Notes: generated by a model not told the origin, from the sequence alone. A DNA stretch of 64,000 nt from Sympetrum striolatum (GCA_947579665.1 OX388345.1:31153849-31217848), one strand, 5' to 3'; counted from the stretch's first letter, positions 1 through 11,105 are shown. Made by a program: numbers and translations.

Positions 1-2743
1 CCACTACTTGATTCCTTTTTACGTAAGCTAATACTCTTTCAATTATAATATCTTTCAAATCCATCCCTTCGTTTTCTTTATCGTCTCGTTTTTAACTTGT
101 TTATCTTCTTTTTAGCATTCATTACATTTCCTATGTAAATCTGCTATATAGTCTTCTTGTATTAATATAATTATACGTGGCACGTGTAGAACATTTGTTA
201 TGCTATCTCTTACGGTCGATGTAGTGTTTTAAATTTTACCTTAGTGAAATTTATATTTTTACAATAGATCAACCCGACTATTTTCTCTGTTCTCCATGTC
301 GTAACAATTTCTCCTCATCTCCTCATCAGAGCTCACTTGCTGCTTTTGTTTTTATTTATAAGATCATAGTTTAATGTTTTCTATATTATCGAGAGGTTGA
401 TTTTATAATATTTACTCCAATCTCTGAGATGCATCTCAATTTCCACATTTCAGGATTTCTAATTTCGTAGGTTTTAGGGAAAGTTTCAAGTAATCTCAAA
501 GAACACAGCCCTTGTTCATAAAGTACTTGGTCAGCAAACCGGTAAGAACTCCTTTTATATCCACCAAGCCTTGGAGAGTAAATGAGGTAACTACGCAAGA
601 AGAGGAGATAAATAGTACTTAGTTGTGTGAACGAAAACACGATCAAAGTAAAAATAAATGGGTGTGAATCAGGAGAGTGGGGCGACAAAATAGAGCTGAG
701 GCTATATTTTTCTATGAGGTTTACTGTTACCAATTTTAATCTAGTAAAATTTCAACATTTAAAATAAATAATCTACGAACATACTTAATTAATTCCTATT
801 TTGAAATGGTGTGGATCGAAATAATAGATCGATCTGTTAATTCATCATCCCGAAGCATGCTCAGATCCTCATTCCTCCTGCACAGTGAATTTTAAGTTCG
901 AATATCGAGTATTCGGTTAATCGACATTAAACATCGCGTTCTAACTACTCGATCACTTATCTGGGTTTTTGACCTCGTATGGAGTACCGAAAATCATGTT
1001 TATTATTTTCTACTGCATAATTTCTTCTCACTCTGGGTGACGAAGATGAGCTTTCGCAGCGATAAGGATAGTCCTCAACAGGCTCTCTTTCTTTCTCTTT
1101 CAATCTTGTCCCTCTGTTTTATTTGGTGTACAATTCCTTGCTCTTTCAACGCCTGACTAAATTTATTAAGCTTTATGAAACAGTGAATTATTTTCTTTTC
1201 CAGAGATGTACTAAGTAAAACCATAAAGTACTAAGCCACCCAGGAAATCATATAGAGAAATCAGTTCACTCTTGGCAGTTTTAAATAGTTAAAAACCATA
1301 ATTAGTTAGATTTCCGACATAATATGTTGCAAAAATAGTTTATTTAATTCATAATTAAATACTACGGTACGTAGCAATTTATACCCAAATATGTCTAATG
1401 GTCTCGTATTTAAATATATCATTTAAAAGATAAGTTTGTTTATTTACGCGGGTGACTTATTGCACAAGAGTTAACTAGTAACCAACAGCCAAACGATAAA
1501 TGGGCTTACTTGGCTTGATTAGAAGTGAGTACAAGTCCCTTTGGATTTAAAGTTGAACAAAATAGCTATAAGCAGAGAACGTCAAGGAACAGTAAAATGA
1601 TCCATTCAATGAAATCTACATGGCCAGGCGTTACTTTGTGGAAAGCCACTGAATTAATGAAGAGAAAACTCGGTTAATTTTCCACACAATTGTTTTATTG
1701 TACGACTGGTTTCAATACCAGAGTAGCATCTTCTTGGGCAGAAAATTATTTTTACACAAGAGGGGAAGGAGAGGTTAGGAAAATGCCTTTTGAGGAAGGG
1801 AGATAAGGGGGAGGTATGGCGGAAGGCTTGGTTACTTGTTCAGAAACCTTTTTCCATGGAGAAACCGCGAGGACCCATTTAATAGCATTCAATTATGAGA
1901 TCATTCATTCCCCAGTAGCTCTCATATCACAATCAGTTATTCAAGTTGAATTTACTCCACCCGGAAACAAAAGACTAATGAAATATACTCCATTCGACAA
2001 GATGGCAGGGCCGCAAACCTCTCACTAAACCGCAACTCTGAATTCACGTCAGAAAACATCGAGGATCCAATAACCGAGGCATTCAAAGTTACCATGGGAG
2101 GAATGCAAGCGATCTCCAAAAGTGACATTTTTAGTTTTCGCAGTCTACTGAGTCCCGTGCAGAGTATATCTTTCCTCGCGAGCCACTTCCTCTTTCACAC
2201 GCCCTTTCTTTTATTCCTCGGCGACGGAAATGCATATCTTATTTCCCGGTTTGCCGAGAATTTCCTCAGGAAATAAGGTCATAGTTTTATTTCCGAAACC
2301 TCTCCATTTTCAGGAGTGCGCACAGCGCTGCTCATTCCTCTCCATCCCCACTTTGTTTTCCTCTCACTCATTCCGTTCGTTCCAATTTCCTTAAATGAAA
2401 TTTTTTCCCTTTTGCTTCACTAACCCCGTTCCACTCCCTCGCTGCGAATTTTTTCCCTCCTTTCTCGCTGTTATTCCAGCCTTTACTTCCCATTTTCCAC
2501 GTATTTTTTTCGCTCCTCAAATTCGGCTTTCATTTTCTGCTGCCAAATTTGATGAATATAATATTTTTCACTTATCTTTTGGTGCAGGATAGAGAATAAT
2601 GTATCTTTCGTGTAGTTTAATCACTTAAGTCTTGATCAAGGCTGTGATGAAATGAAAGCCACTGAGGTATGAGTGAATAATTGCACTGATCAAGGTCCCT
2701 CCTTATGGACTTCCAAAAAAAGAGTTACTCGTAGAGTCATATT
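1..2743. other. Stretch without recognised gene
   Basis: AT-rich, CpG-normal sequence with only short open frames. The part from about 2080 to 2590 is less AT-rich and pyrimidine-rich on the plus strand, so it gives open frames of 60-65 codons that match no family I know. I see no RNA gene, no clear transposon end and no convincing exon with splice sites at both ends. Confidence 0.6.
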
Positions 2744-2915
2744 TCTTCACTTGTTTGGGCATGTTCCGCTTATAGCATTCTGGGTTAAAGAGGGAAGCAA
2801 TCTACCTCAATCCTCATCCTGCCTAGTAAACCCCATTCCTATCTACAAGCTCTTAGTAGCTTATGTCAGAGGGGGTGAGGTACCAACCGGCCTTTGCGAT
2901 GAATACTTTACATAC
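2744..2915 (+). repeat. Local repeat R1, copy A
   Basis: This copy shares an exact 17-base word (CGCTTATAGCATTCTGG) near its start with copy B at 3869. Both also end in a block containing GTACCAACCGGCC followed by a TACTTTACATACA-like run. Between these anchors the copies align with many differences. No open frame is conserved between them, so this is probably an old non-coding mobile element or a local duplication. Copies A and B lie about 1.1 kb apart in the same orientation, with the foldback element between them. Confidence 0.6.
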
Positions 2916-3116
2916 ATTAGGGTTTCATTTCCTGAAAAATTATTGCAATATACTATTCATGCTCTCCTCTACCATGGATAACCTGTAATCTGCTACGGTT
3001 ACCTGCTTGCCAAGAACTCTAAAAATCTTGATTGTTAAGTAAAATATTTGATAATTTCTACAAATAGTTATATATTTTCTATAAATACGACTAATTTAGT
3101 CCACAAATAGGGGAAT

Positions 3117-3260
3117 GGGACATCTCGGCGCGGCCACTTCGGCGCGAGCCACTTCGGCGCAGGCCCCTTTCGGCGTGGGACACTTCGGCGCTGGCCACTT
3201 CGGAGCAGGCCCATTTCGGCGCGGGCCACTTCGGCGCGGGACACTTCGGCGCGAGCCATC
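3117..3260 (+). repeat. Tandem TTCGGCGC-type units, left arm
   Basis: About nine units of roughly 14-18 bases repeat the pattern GGSCACTTCGGCGC. The mirror-image set lies at about 3562-3670. The variation between units suggests slippage or gene conversion between the arms. Confidence 0.85.
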
Positions 3261-3353
3261 GTTATGACCAAAAACAACTTCATTGCTCCTTAAATTATTA
3301 ATGAATAATATATAACTCGTAATTAGCGTAAGATATAAAATTCGGGTAGGATT

Positions 3354-3411
3354 GAGTTGGGTTGGGTTGGGTTTGTGTTGGGTTGTGTTGGGTTAGGTTG
3401 GGTTGGGTTGT
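3354..3411 (+). repeat. Telomere-like GGGTT/TTAGG tract
   Basis: Short tandem tract of TTGGG units with one TTAGG and some TGTG variants. It lies in the spacer of the foldback element. TTAGG is the usual insect telomere repeat, but most units here are TTGGG, so this may be simple-sequence drift rather than telomere DNA. Confidence 0.7.
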
Positions 3412-3868
3412 TACACTATTTAAATAACTTTACAACATCTTAAAAATCAAACAATATACCTCTAATTTCCATTCCATGGACGAATTCTATATCTTACGCT
3501 AAACACAAGTTGCATATCAAACATAATAAGGAACAACGAAGTTGTTTTTGGTCATAACCGTGGCTCGAGCCGAAATGTCCCGCGCCGAAGTGGCCCGCGC
3601 CGAAATGGGCCAGCGCCGAAGTGGCCCACGCCGAAATGGGCCTGCGCCGAAGTGGCCGCGCCGAAATTTCCTAGACCCCACAAATAGACCTATTCATAGA
3701 CTAAATTAGTAGCCATTATTAGCTATATATATTCTGAGGAAATAAACAAGTGTTTTACTTCTTTTCCCTAAGAGAGTAAAGGCACTTAGGGAATGCCTAG
3801 AAGAAGAGGGAAGGGAATGAGGGAATAGCCAAGACTTAGGGAATGCCAATCATTTTGTGCTTCACTCA

Positions 3869-4037
3869 CGTGGCTATTTTTCGCTTATAGCATTCTGGAT
3901 TGGTGAGGAAAACAAAGGCAAACTAATTCACTTCTCATCTTGCTTTGTAAGTCTTATTTTCTCCTAATAAATCTTTGTAACTAATGCTTGAAGAGGTGGG
4001 GTACCAACCGGCCATCGAACTAAATACTTCACATACA
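3869..4037 (+). repeat. Local repeat R1, copy B
   Basis: Second copy of R1. It shares CGCTTATAGCATTCTGG at 3892 and the GTACCAACCGGCC block near its end with copy A. The upstream segment holds two ACTTAGGGAATGCC words about 50 bases apart (about 3785 and 3835), a further small repetition. Confidence 0.6.
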
Positions 4038-4280
4038 GATTTTTTCTTGAAAGAACTTCGTTCGTTTGGTTCGTTCTTGCAGTCGCACTTTAATAAATTG
4101 AATATTTTCATTTGCTATCTGGCACAATTTACTCTTGTCCTCTCTTGTTCGTATCTGTGATGTTTTAACTACAGGGATAGTTTAACAATTAACTCCTAAT
4201 AATATCATTCCTCCAAATTACTACTTAACGAATTTAGTGGAAATTGTAACCTCTTAAGTTTACTATACTTACAAGGAACC

Positions 4281-4435
4281 TATTCACTCATTGCATACTG
4301 GCTCATTGAGGAAAGTAGTTGTAAACTGCGCCACTCCTCATCTCGACTATAAAGTCTCAATCCCTCTCCGCAGCCATTAATTAGTAGCTTTTTCCGAGGG
4401 AATGAGAATGCAACCCGCCCTCGGACCGGTGACTT
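4281..4435 (+). repeat. Local repeat R1, diverged copy C
   Basis: A weaker third copy in the same order: a GCATACTGG-like word, a GAGGAAA word, a CTCCTCATCT word, a TAGTAGCTTTT word and an ACCGGTGACTTTAC end. Only the order of short shared words supports it, so it could be a more distant relative of copies A and B. Confidence 0.4.
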
Positions 4436-5291
4436 TACTGGCGGACCGTATCATCTCATGCTGCTACGTTTCAAGGCCGGAAATGTTCACACACATACCG
4501 TTTTTATCCATGCCATTTAATGTTTCCTAGTCTCACGTTGGATGCAGTAAACTTAATGGGAAAATATCGTCTCTGCTCTTTCCTGTCGTCGCATGGATCT
4601 AATTTATACCGCTTCATGTTTTTCTATTTATTTCTCCCGTATTATTTATTGAACAGCCTTAGGTTCACGTTCAGGAATAATCTGAACCACCACTTAATCT
4701 TGTTGGTATTTAATACGTCAACATTGTATGCCCTCTTATTGTATGATCTTATGATCGTAAGTATCCATTTAAAAGTGAATTAAATTATAATAATAAAGGA
4801 CTTTAGTTAGGGCAAGATTGAGACTACAAAGTATCTTCTTACATGTAACCCTTCGTCATACAAATTTAAAGAAATAGATAGCTTGATAAAAATACACAGA
4901 AGAAGACTACTTTTGGGATTTAAAAACCTAAGTCAAGAGCTCAGGAAAAATGTTCACTGCAGGAAAACGCCCTCAAGAAGGGGGTTGTGAAAAACTTGTG
5001 AACCCTACAGATAAGAAACTAAATTTAGTGACGAAATGAGATTAAATGAAATATGAAGACAAGAAGACAGCAATAATATCATAAAAACGATTAAAAAAAC
5101 TACAAATAGTTATACATTGATATGTAAGTAAAAATATACAAGTATATCAATTAATCAAAAACTGTGTAAGCAATTGAATTGTGCCGTTAGGAATCCAAAC
5201 ATTTAGGGGCTAGAGATGGTTGGGGAATATGGGTTTTAATTGAAGTAATTTAGCGTTGACAGCTGGAATGGGTGTGCCAACAACTGAGACA
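4436..5291. other. Stretch without recognised gene
   Basis: AT-rich. An 87-codon plus-strand frame at 4520-4783 is open but hydrophobic and unrecognised, with no splice context that I trust. Nothing else seen. Confidence 0.5.
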
Positions 5292-5475
5292 GAAGGACTG
5301 CTAAGGAAAGAGATTGAGGGTAGAACGCAAGAGAAAAGACTGAAGGGAAGGCATAGGCAGAAGATGTTAATAATCTAAAAGGTGGGATAAGTTACCAAGA
5401 AACGAAAGAATTTGTATTGAATAAAGAATATTGAGCCAGTTGAACCTATCGAATGGTAGAACACTTATGTGAATA
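5292..5475 (+). pseudogene. Decayed non-LTR retrotransposon C-terminal tail
   Basis: The plus-strand translation begins GLLRKEIEGRTQEKR and continues with GRHRQKM before a stop. This is the basic segment (consensus like EGKRxRGRQRxK) found after the reverse transcriptase domain of many LINEs. A weak remnant of the following region can be read through more stops and ends near IEW. The copy at 6769 is from the same family and complements it. Only the last 60 or so codons survive, and no catalytic region is present. The clade cannot be fixed from this tail. Confidence 0.6.
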
Positions 5476-6768
5476 TTAAATAACGAGCTAAACCTAATTG
5501 TTTGAGGGTCTAATATACGGAATTAATGCAATGAAAGATTAGAGAGGTCTTGCAATCTCCAGGACCTCCATGGAGTTTTCATAGCTCGCAGGAAACAGTC
5601 TTACGCAATTCATAAAATCTTTCGAGTTAGCAAACATCGCTCTTTCATCAACCAGAAAGCTATTTCCGCAGCATCTCTGCTCATCATGAAAACATTGACT
5701 CACACTTTTTTAAAAGAGCTTCTTTAGAAATTCTGATTAATAGTGGCACTCATACTACCGATCTTGAGCAAAATATAACCAAATTTCAATATCTATGGGA
5801 ATTTTTAACAGAAAGATCTGCTTCAGCGTTTATAAAAAAACCAGATAACATCAAACAAACCATAATTAAAAAATAAGGCGATTATCCTTGCTTGGGATCC
5901 CTAATTGAGATTTTAATTCCCTTAAAAACATTTTTTTAATGCTCCCCGTAATTTTTCTAGTGAGCGAGGGTTTAAAAGTCAGAAATATTGGGAATGTTAC
6001 CCTTCGGCGGTCAAAAGATGTTATTAAATAAACAAAGATGTTATTAAATAAAATCAGCGAACAAATATGTATGAATTCTTAGTTTTTGAAGTATTTATTT
6101 ATGATCCAGAAGTATGTTCTACAAGTATCACCGAAATAGTGATGCAAATTTAGTACACCATATCAATCAGGAATGCTTATCTTAAGATGCAAATTATGGA
6201 ATACTTCAAGAAATTAACATGCACAAACTTACGTTTAATTTTCGTTTTGGATTATAAAATTAATTATCTTTATTTACTTAATTTAGTTCAAATATTCCAT
6301 CAATAGCCAACATTGACTAATTACCATGAATATGATAATAACGAAAACAAATAGTTTTGCTCGGACTGGAAATTGAATGTGTAACGTCAGGACTCCTTAG
6401 CTATTGCGCTAACTTCTACACCACCAAATCAAGCTAATATATATTACCATAAATTATACAAAAATGCATTCTTTAATTACTTTATAAATAATTGAGTTGT
6501 CATATTCTATTTGAATCTTTCTATAGATATCCGAAAGACGTTTCTAAATTATTTAAAGATAAGATTCCCTTTATGGATGAGATAGTTCCACTCTGAGGGA
6601 GCTAAATTTGATTTCACATTCCGAATGAATTAGTTTCACTAGTTCATAATATTCAGTGTCTTGGAGTGCAGCTACGGAGTAACGCAGTTATCATTAATTC
6701 AAAATAGTGCCCTATTTTTGATTAAGCATCTGAAAAGGGAATGGCTTTTTTCAAATATGGAGAAGAGA
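5476..6768. other. Stretch without recognised gene
   Basis: AT-rich and multiply stopped in all frames. It contains one short tandem duplication, listed separately. Nothing else recognised. Confidence 0.5.
6014..6053 (+). repeat. 20-bp tandem duplication
   Basis: Two head-to-tail copies of a unit beginning AAAGATGTTATTAAATAAA, essentially identical. Likely a recent slippage event. Confidence 0.85.
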
Positions 6769-6940
6769 GGAACTGCTAAGGAAAGTGATTGAGGATAGGG
6801 AAAGATCTGAGGGGAAGACAAAGATAGAAATTGCTAGCTGACATAAAAGTTAGGGTAAGCTACCAAGATACGGAAGTAAATGCATTGGATGGAGAGTATT
6901 GAGACAAATGAGCAAACCGAATGGTCGAACATTTATGAAT
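6769..6940 (+). pseudogene. Decayed non-LTR retrotransposon C-terminal tail, second copy
   Basis: Related to the copy at 5292. The aligned nucleotide sequence starts at GGAACTGCTAAGGAAAG, and the frame includes LRGRQR, KLLADIKV, ALDGEY and ANRMVEHL, interrupted by stops. Comparing the two copies gives a common pattern (RELLRKxIEGR, GRQRQK, SYQxT, ANRMVEHL) typical of the region downstream of reverse transcriptase in LINEs. Both copies have the same orientation about 1.5 kb apart. They may be independent 5'-truncated insertions or one duplicated locus. Confidence 0.6.
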
Positions 6941-7020
6941 GTCCTATTTTTTTTCTTTTTATATATATATCATAATCCGTTCAGTAAAGAATAAGCTTTG
7001 TAGAGAATTGCTAGGATAAA

Positions 7021-7350
7021 GCAGTGAACGTTACTCCGATGATTCAGGACTCGGGGTGGGAATCTTTAGAATATAGAAGATTAATCCTAAGCATACATTT
7101 ACCTAAGTACAGAGAAAGTACGTTCACAGAAGATGTAACTGATATAATGCAACTCTCCGGAAACAAAGGAGTTTTTATACTGCGAGGAAGATCAGGAAAA
7201 TAGATGCTACAACGAATCGTTTCTAGTATTCACTTTTTCTGCGAAGGCTGCGTGAAAGCAATCGATTAGAAAAATAGAGTCATGGTACTTGCAGCCCATG
7301 CCACAAGCTGAAAGGCGGCTTGCAGGGACATTAAATACTATAGACATGAG
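7021..7350 (+). pseudogene. CR1/L2-group LINE 3' end (decayed)
   Basis: The frame from 7021 reads AVNVTPMIQDSGWESLEYRR. This corresponds to the SSVTxML..LGWxSLxxRR block at the C-terminus of CR1/L2-group reverse transcriptase polyproteins. It continues with a DIMQL block shared with the copy at 9381. Downstream, at about 7300-7330, is the 3' untranslated signature GCTGAAAGGCGGCTTGCAGG. This copy is more diverged than those at 9381 and 19318, and the SFFPRTI block is barely readable. It is 5'-truncated like most LINE insertions, with no endonuclease or polymerase core. Confidence 0.7.
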
Positions 7351-7878
7351 TATCCAGATTATCTAGGAGAAACTTAAGTTTAGTTGAAATATGGAGACCA
7401 AAAACTGATTCATACTACATTTATTACATTTTTAAGCTAAACTTCAGCTTTTTAAACCCTCATAGTATTATCTTCTATTTTTTCAAGCTATCTCTTTCCA
7501 TGAAACCTATATGAAGAAGAGCTAGATGTAAGAAGTGACTTAAGATTCCCAATCTCATCTTGATATATGACGTTTTACTATCAAAAATATTTCACATGAA
7601 TGCATTCAAGGTAATTGAAAATATCGCTATCGTAATTATAGCCAGATTCTCTTTTGTAATACTTCCGAGAACTTGCTGTACCTCGTGGCCCTTTAATACT
7701 CTTTAGGAACTGGGTAGCAAGAGAGGAAAAATTAAAATATGAAATGTAGATACTAAACTCGGTAAAGGAGACGGGAATAACACTAAACTACTATAACGTG
7801 TGGGCTGCAATATGCGACGTGCAAGATAACAGTTGTAAGGTTCAAGCGCTTAGCTGCTCAAAGTAGAAAATTCCATAA

Positions 7879-8125
7879 GATAAAATGCAATTTTTACCCC
7901 TTGAAATGCTGCTGCAATACTTATTTATTTAATTATTAATTTAAACGCTGCAAGTTGGTATTAATACAAGATGGTAACGGTTGAGGGGGATATAACAATA
8001 CAATCTGTCCGGCATTCGCCCAAGGACGGGAGGGAAGCCCCTCCAAAAACCTCCTGAAATATCGTAGCGTTAATGTATAACCTATTTTTTATTTTTAAGT
8101 CACCGTCTGCAATATGTGTGGTAAC
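7879..8125 (+). repeat. Duplicated segment D1, copy 1 (interrupted)
   Basis: Aligns with 8349-8454. Shared landmarks are GAT(A/G)AAATGCAATT, CCCTTGAAAT, CTGCTG(C/T)AATA, TAGCGTT and ATTTTTAAGTCACCG. In this copy the alignment is broken after CTGCTGCAATA by 138 bases (7920-8057) that are absent from copy 2. Confidence 0.8.
7920..8057 (+). mobile_element. 138-bp inserted element with AATA flanks
   Basis: The ends are defined by comparison with the uninterrupted duplicate at 8349. AATA stands on both sides (7916-7919 and 8058-8061), consistent with a 4-base target duplication. The right part (GGGAGGGAA, then CTCCAAAAACCTCCTG) recurs at 48586-48710 together with the left TTATTTAT and CGCTGC words, so this is a dispersed element. 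It has no coding capacity and no obvious TIR. A SINE-like or MITE-like element of unknown family. Confidence 0.75.
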
Positions 8126-8348
8126 ATGAGTATCAGTTTATTAATGTCAATTATAAAGAGTGTATGTGAGAGTAAACTTTTGTGGTAACTATGAAAAACT
8201 CAAAGAAGTAATACGAAAAATATTGTGAGGTGAAATATTTTTTGTTCCGCCATAGAACTTGAGTAAAAATATCAAATTATTATTAAATGCGGTAAGATAT
8301 ATCATAAGAGTTTGCTTAAAAGTCGCTAAAATTATATGTTTTTTGAAA

Positions 8349-8454
8349 GATGAAATGCAATTATCGTCCCTTGAAATACTGCTGTAATATATCTTAGCGT
8401 TGATATATCTAATATTTTGTATTTTTAAGTCACCGAGTGCAAAATGCATGGTAA
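8349..8454 (+). repeat. Duplicated segment D1, copy 2 (uninterrupted site)
   Basis: Uninterrupted counterpart of copy 1. It runs through CTGCTGTAATATATC without the 138-base insert, so it preserves the pre-insertion arrangement. The offset between the copies is 470 bases. Confidence 0.8.
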
Positions 8455-8459
8455 AGTAA

Positions 8460-8584
8460 AACATTTAATTCACTCAAAATACATTGGATGCCCTTGATGA
8501 GCGGCAAGCCTTCCAGTTTTCTCCGAAGATTGGTGAAGGAGGTGAGGAACGCCGACAAAGACGGCTATTGGAGATTTTAAATCG
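8460..8584 (-). mobile_element. Short dispersed element M1, copy 1
   Basis: Read on the minus strand it begins with TTTAAAATCTCCAATAGCCG and follows the same word order as the copies at 13269, 57885 and 60489: GGCGTTCCTC, then an AGAAAAC word, then CCGC and a CAATGTATTT word. It has no coding capacity. One of four copies in this window. Confidence 0.65.
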
Positions 8585-8585
8585 C

Positions 8586-9380
8586 TTGGATACAAACTAA
8601 ACCAATTGGAGCGAAACCAGGAGAAATTCAGCCTGGTTTCTAATCCTCCTACCAATAAATAGCATTCTTTGTATAGTTTAAGTCCGAAGGTGTAATTAAA
8701 ATAATTCTTATCTGTCACCCAGTTTCTCTCGGCCCCTCTAGCTGTCACCCCTTTCTACTTCCCCCATCCTCCCCTATTCTTCTTCCACCCTCTCTGTCAT
8801 TTACCTCTCAAGGCGCTCCCTCAAAGCACACCTCTTTTGTTTTCCGTGCCGTCGCATCGCTTACAAGATGGAGCCACTACGTGCTCTCTCGTTAGGACCA
8901 AAATAAATTCCTGCGCCAACCTCCCGATGTATCCTTGCTGAAAATTGCTTCACCCATTTGTTTGCCCCGTAAATGCTCCCAACGTATGACTGACTTAAGG
9001 GTTTAACTTGTAAGTTTTCTTCCCTTAGGAAACATTAAAACGCCCATGAAACAGAACGCTTATATGCATGGAATTTTGAAGAATTCGGAAGCTTCCTAGT
9101 TTGTTTACTTTATTGAAAGATCGAATATTTTAGTGTTCTTAGTTGCTCCAGAAATGGTGGTGAAATGTCATCCTCCAACTTGGGCGTTTGTAAACAGTAT
9201 TAAATTATAATTTTTAGTGACCTTTCGCTAAAATAAACGAAATGCTGTGACCTTAAGTGAATGAAGTGAAAAATCAGTTTTGAGATTTCCTTGCAACTTA
9301 CGATGAGTTTCATACTCAATCATTACATAAAATCTCTTCGTTTTTTCAATATTCCCTTCTGGAATATGGGGGCAAGTATA
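8586..9380. other. Stretch without recognised gene
   Basis: CpG-normal. It starts with a C/T-rich run (about 8745-8830). Nothing recognised. Confidence 0.5.
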
Positions 9381-9809
9381 TGGGATCCGGTGGATGAAAC
9401 GTGTACTCGCAAACTCGAGAAAGCGCAGCGTTAAGCGGTTCGTTTTGTTGAGAAATGCTACGATAAAAAAGCAAACGTTACATAAATGCTCTCATACGTA
9501 GGTTGGGAATCCTTGAAAGAAAGCGATTGGAAGCTAGGCTGCGAATGCTTAATAAATTCAGTGAAACTACATTTTCGGATGATACAATCGGTATCATGCA
9601 ACCCCCCTGCTACCTCGGTCGATCTGATAATGACCGTAAGTTAAGAGAAATAGATGCTAAGACGAATCTTTGCAAAAATTCATTCTTTCCGCGAACTATA
9701 CGCGACAATAACCGAATAAGGAAGTAGTTTAGATTCAACTGGTGTTTACACCCCCTGCCGCACGCCGAAAGGCGGCTTGTAGGGTATTAATGTAGATGAG
9801 ATGTAGATG
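9381..9809 (+). pseudogene. CR1/L2-group LINE 3' end (best copy)
   Basis: 5'-truncated non-LTR retrotransposon. From 9381 the frame reads WDPVDETCTRKLEKAQR, a stop, then AVRFVEKCYD, the usual WDPxxxxxxxxLExxQRRAARFV block. After another stop and a one-base shift near 9510 it continues with LERKRLEARLRML and ends with KNSFFPRTIRDNN. SFFPRTIxxWNxLP is the hallmark of CR1/L2-group C-termini; the W is N here. The 3' untranslated end carries CGCCGAAAGGCGGCTTGTAGGG and finishes in TGTAGATG-type tandem words at 9790-9809, which mark the true 3' terminus. The protein is dead (two stops and a frameshift), and the endonuclease and polymerase core are absent. Confidence 0.85.
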
Positions 9810-9906
9810 GGGCATCTTTAGGTCCTCCAAGTATCGAATAGGTAATGGAAAATGTATTGTAATCAGTGGTCTTTCTTGAATACGATATCTTCAAAATTAC
9901 ATAAGT

Positions 9907-10040
9907 CGACTTCCATAGCGGAATGGTAAGCATACTAGCCAACCGACGCCAAACTACCGGGTTCGATCCCCGCCTAATCGGGTTCTCTGGTTAGGAAATT
10001 GGTCTCTGCTCTCGTTTATTATTGTATCTTATACTCTCCA
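9907..10040 (+). mobile_element. tRNA-derived SINE-like sequence
   Basis: Starts CGACTTCCATAGCGGAATGG with an A-box-like ATAGCGGAATGG. About 50 bases later it has a good B box, GGGTTCGATCCCC. There is no matching acceptor stem, so it is not a tRNA gene. The tail is AT-rich and its end is uncertain. Confidence 0.5.
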
Positions 10041-11105
10041 ATGAATAGATATTTTTTAGGAATTCACTAATAGATAAAAGTCAGCATTATGAACTTTAAG
10101 TAATTGTATACCTCAGACAGCTTGAGCTTCTTGAACAGATTGACATCTTATGCTTGAGTATGAAAAGCCTCATGCATATGTAGCTTGATAGACTTAAAGA
10201 CCTATAGACAAAGATGCATTATTTTCACAAAATTAGCCAATATTTAATTATACTCCTATTGATTTTTAAACTACTTTAATTTTTAGTATATTTTGTAGTT
10301 TGTTTAAATTTTATTGTGATTTCCATTGTGAACTCTAAGTGAATGATTGCAGTTATTAATGCATTTTAGATAAATTTTGTTATAATAGTGTTTTTGTGAT
10401 TCCCATGTTATACAAAATTTTCCTTTACACCTTTTAGCTTTCACTATAGGTTAGCGTAGGCGTTTTAATTCTCCTTCTTTATGAGTATTTTCCTGCGGTG
10501 AATCTGTTTTCCTAAGAAAATACCCTAGGTAATTTACATCTACTCTCCTTAAAGTTATTTTTCTCTACATCTATTAACATAAACATTATTTGCGTATTTA
10601 TTAATATCATTGACGACAAATAAGATGGAAGAAGAGACTTTTAAATCCCACCTTAATAAAGGCATTAAAGCCCTTAAATATTTTTAATACGACAATTTTT
10701 CTACGGTGAGGTCTTAAGACGGGCAAACAAAAGGCAGAGTGATGCAATGCGGAAGCGCAAGTGTGAAGAAACGTGAGAAATTACGCCAAAAATTCGGATA
10801 GGTTCTTGAAACTGTTTCCTCTTCCCTTGACATTCTGCAAATGGCAGGGGATTTCCTGCTAATGCACCCTTCAAACACTTCCCGGAAGGAGAGAGAGGGA
10901 TGAAAAAGGCAGTGATGAAGAGGGCGGGAACGAAAGAGTACGTAGTCAGGACAGAATGAGGGCAGCAAGAGGGAAAAACGCCCGCTTCGATACGAGAGAC
11001 CAGAAGGCGACAACTTTAATAGCTCTATGGTAGTGCATGTATGCAGACACAATTGCTATGCCAACGGAAAGAGATGTGTACTTTGGTATTCCTGCAAATA
11101 CGGGC
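10041..11105. other. Stretch without recognised gene
   Basis: AT-rich to about 10680, then GC-richer and purine-rich on the plus strand to 11060. That part gives a 112-codon minus-strand open frame with no recognisable domain, probably fortuitous. Confidence 0.5.

Larger units (their letters stand above)
3090..3710. mobile_element. Foldback element with GC-rich arms and G/T-rich core
   Basis: The two halves are imperfect inverted copies. The left arm, 3090 to about 3344, pairs with the right arm, about 3481 to 3710. Matching landmarks run in mirror order: ACTAATTTAGTC at the outer ends, a run of TTCGGCGC units, then TTATGACCAAAAACAACTTC, then GCGTAAGATATA at the inner ends. The spacer (3345-3480) holds a G/T-rich tract. 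The arms are far richer in GC than the surrounding DNA. No protein is encoded, and the 71-codon minus-strand frame over the left arm is only translated repeat. Most likely a non-autonomous foldback DNA element. No target duplication was identified. Confidence 0.8.

Noticed and set aside
3068..3283. 71-codon minus-strand frame rich in AEVARAE-type repeats
   Set aside because: It is translated tandem repeat from the foldback arm, not a protein.
3354..3411. Interstitial telomere
   Set aside because: Only one TTAGG unit among TTGGG variants, and it lies inside a mobile foldback element.
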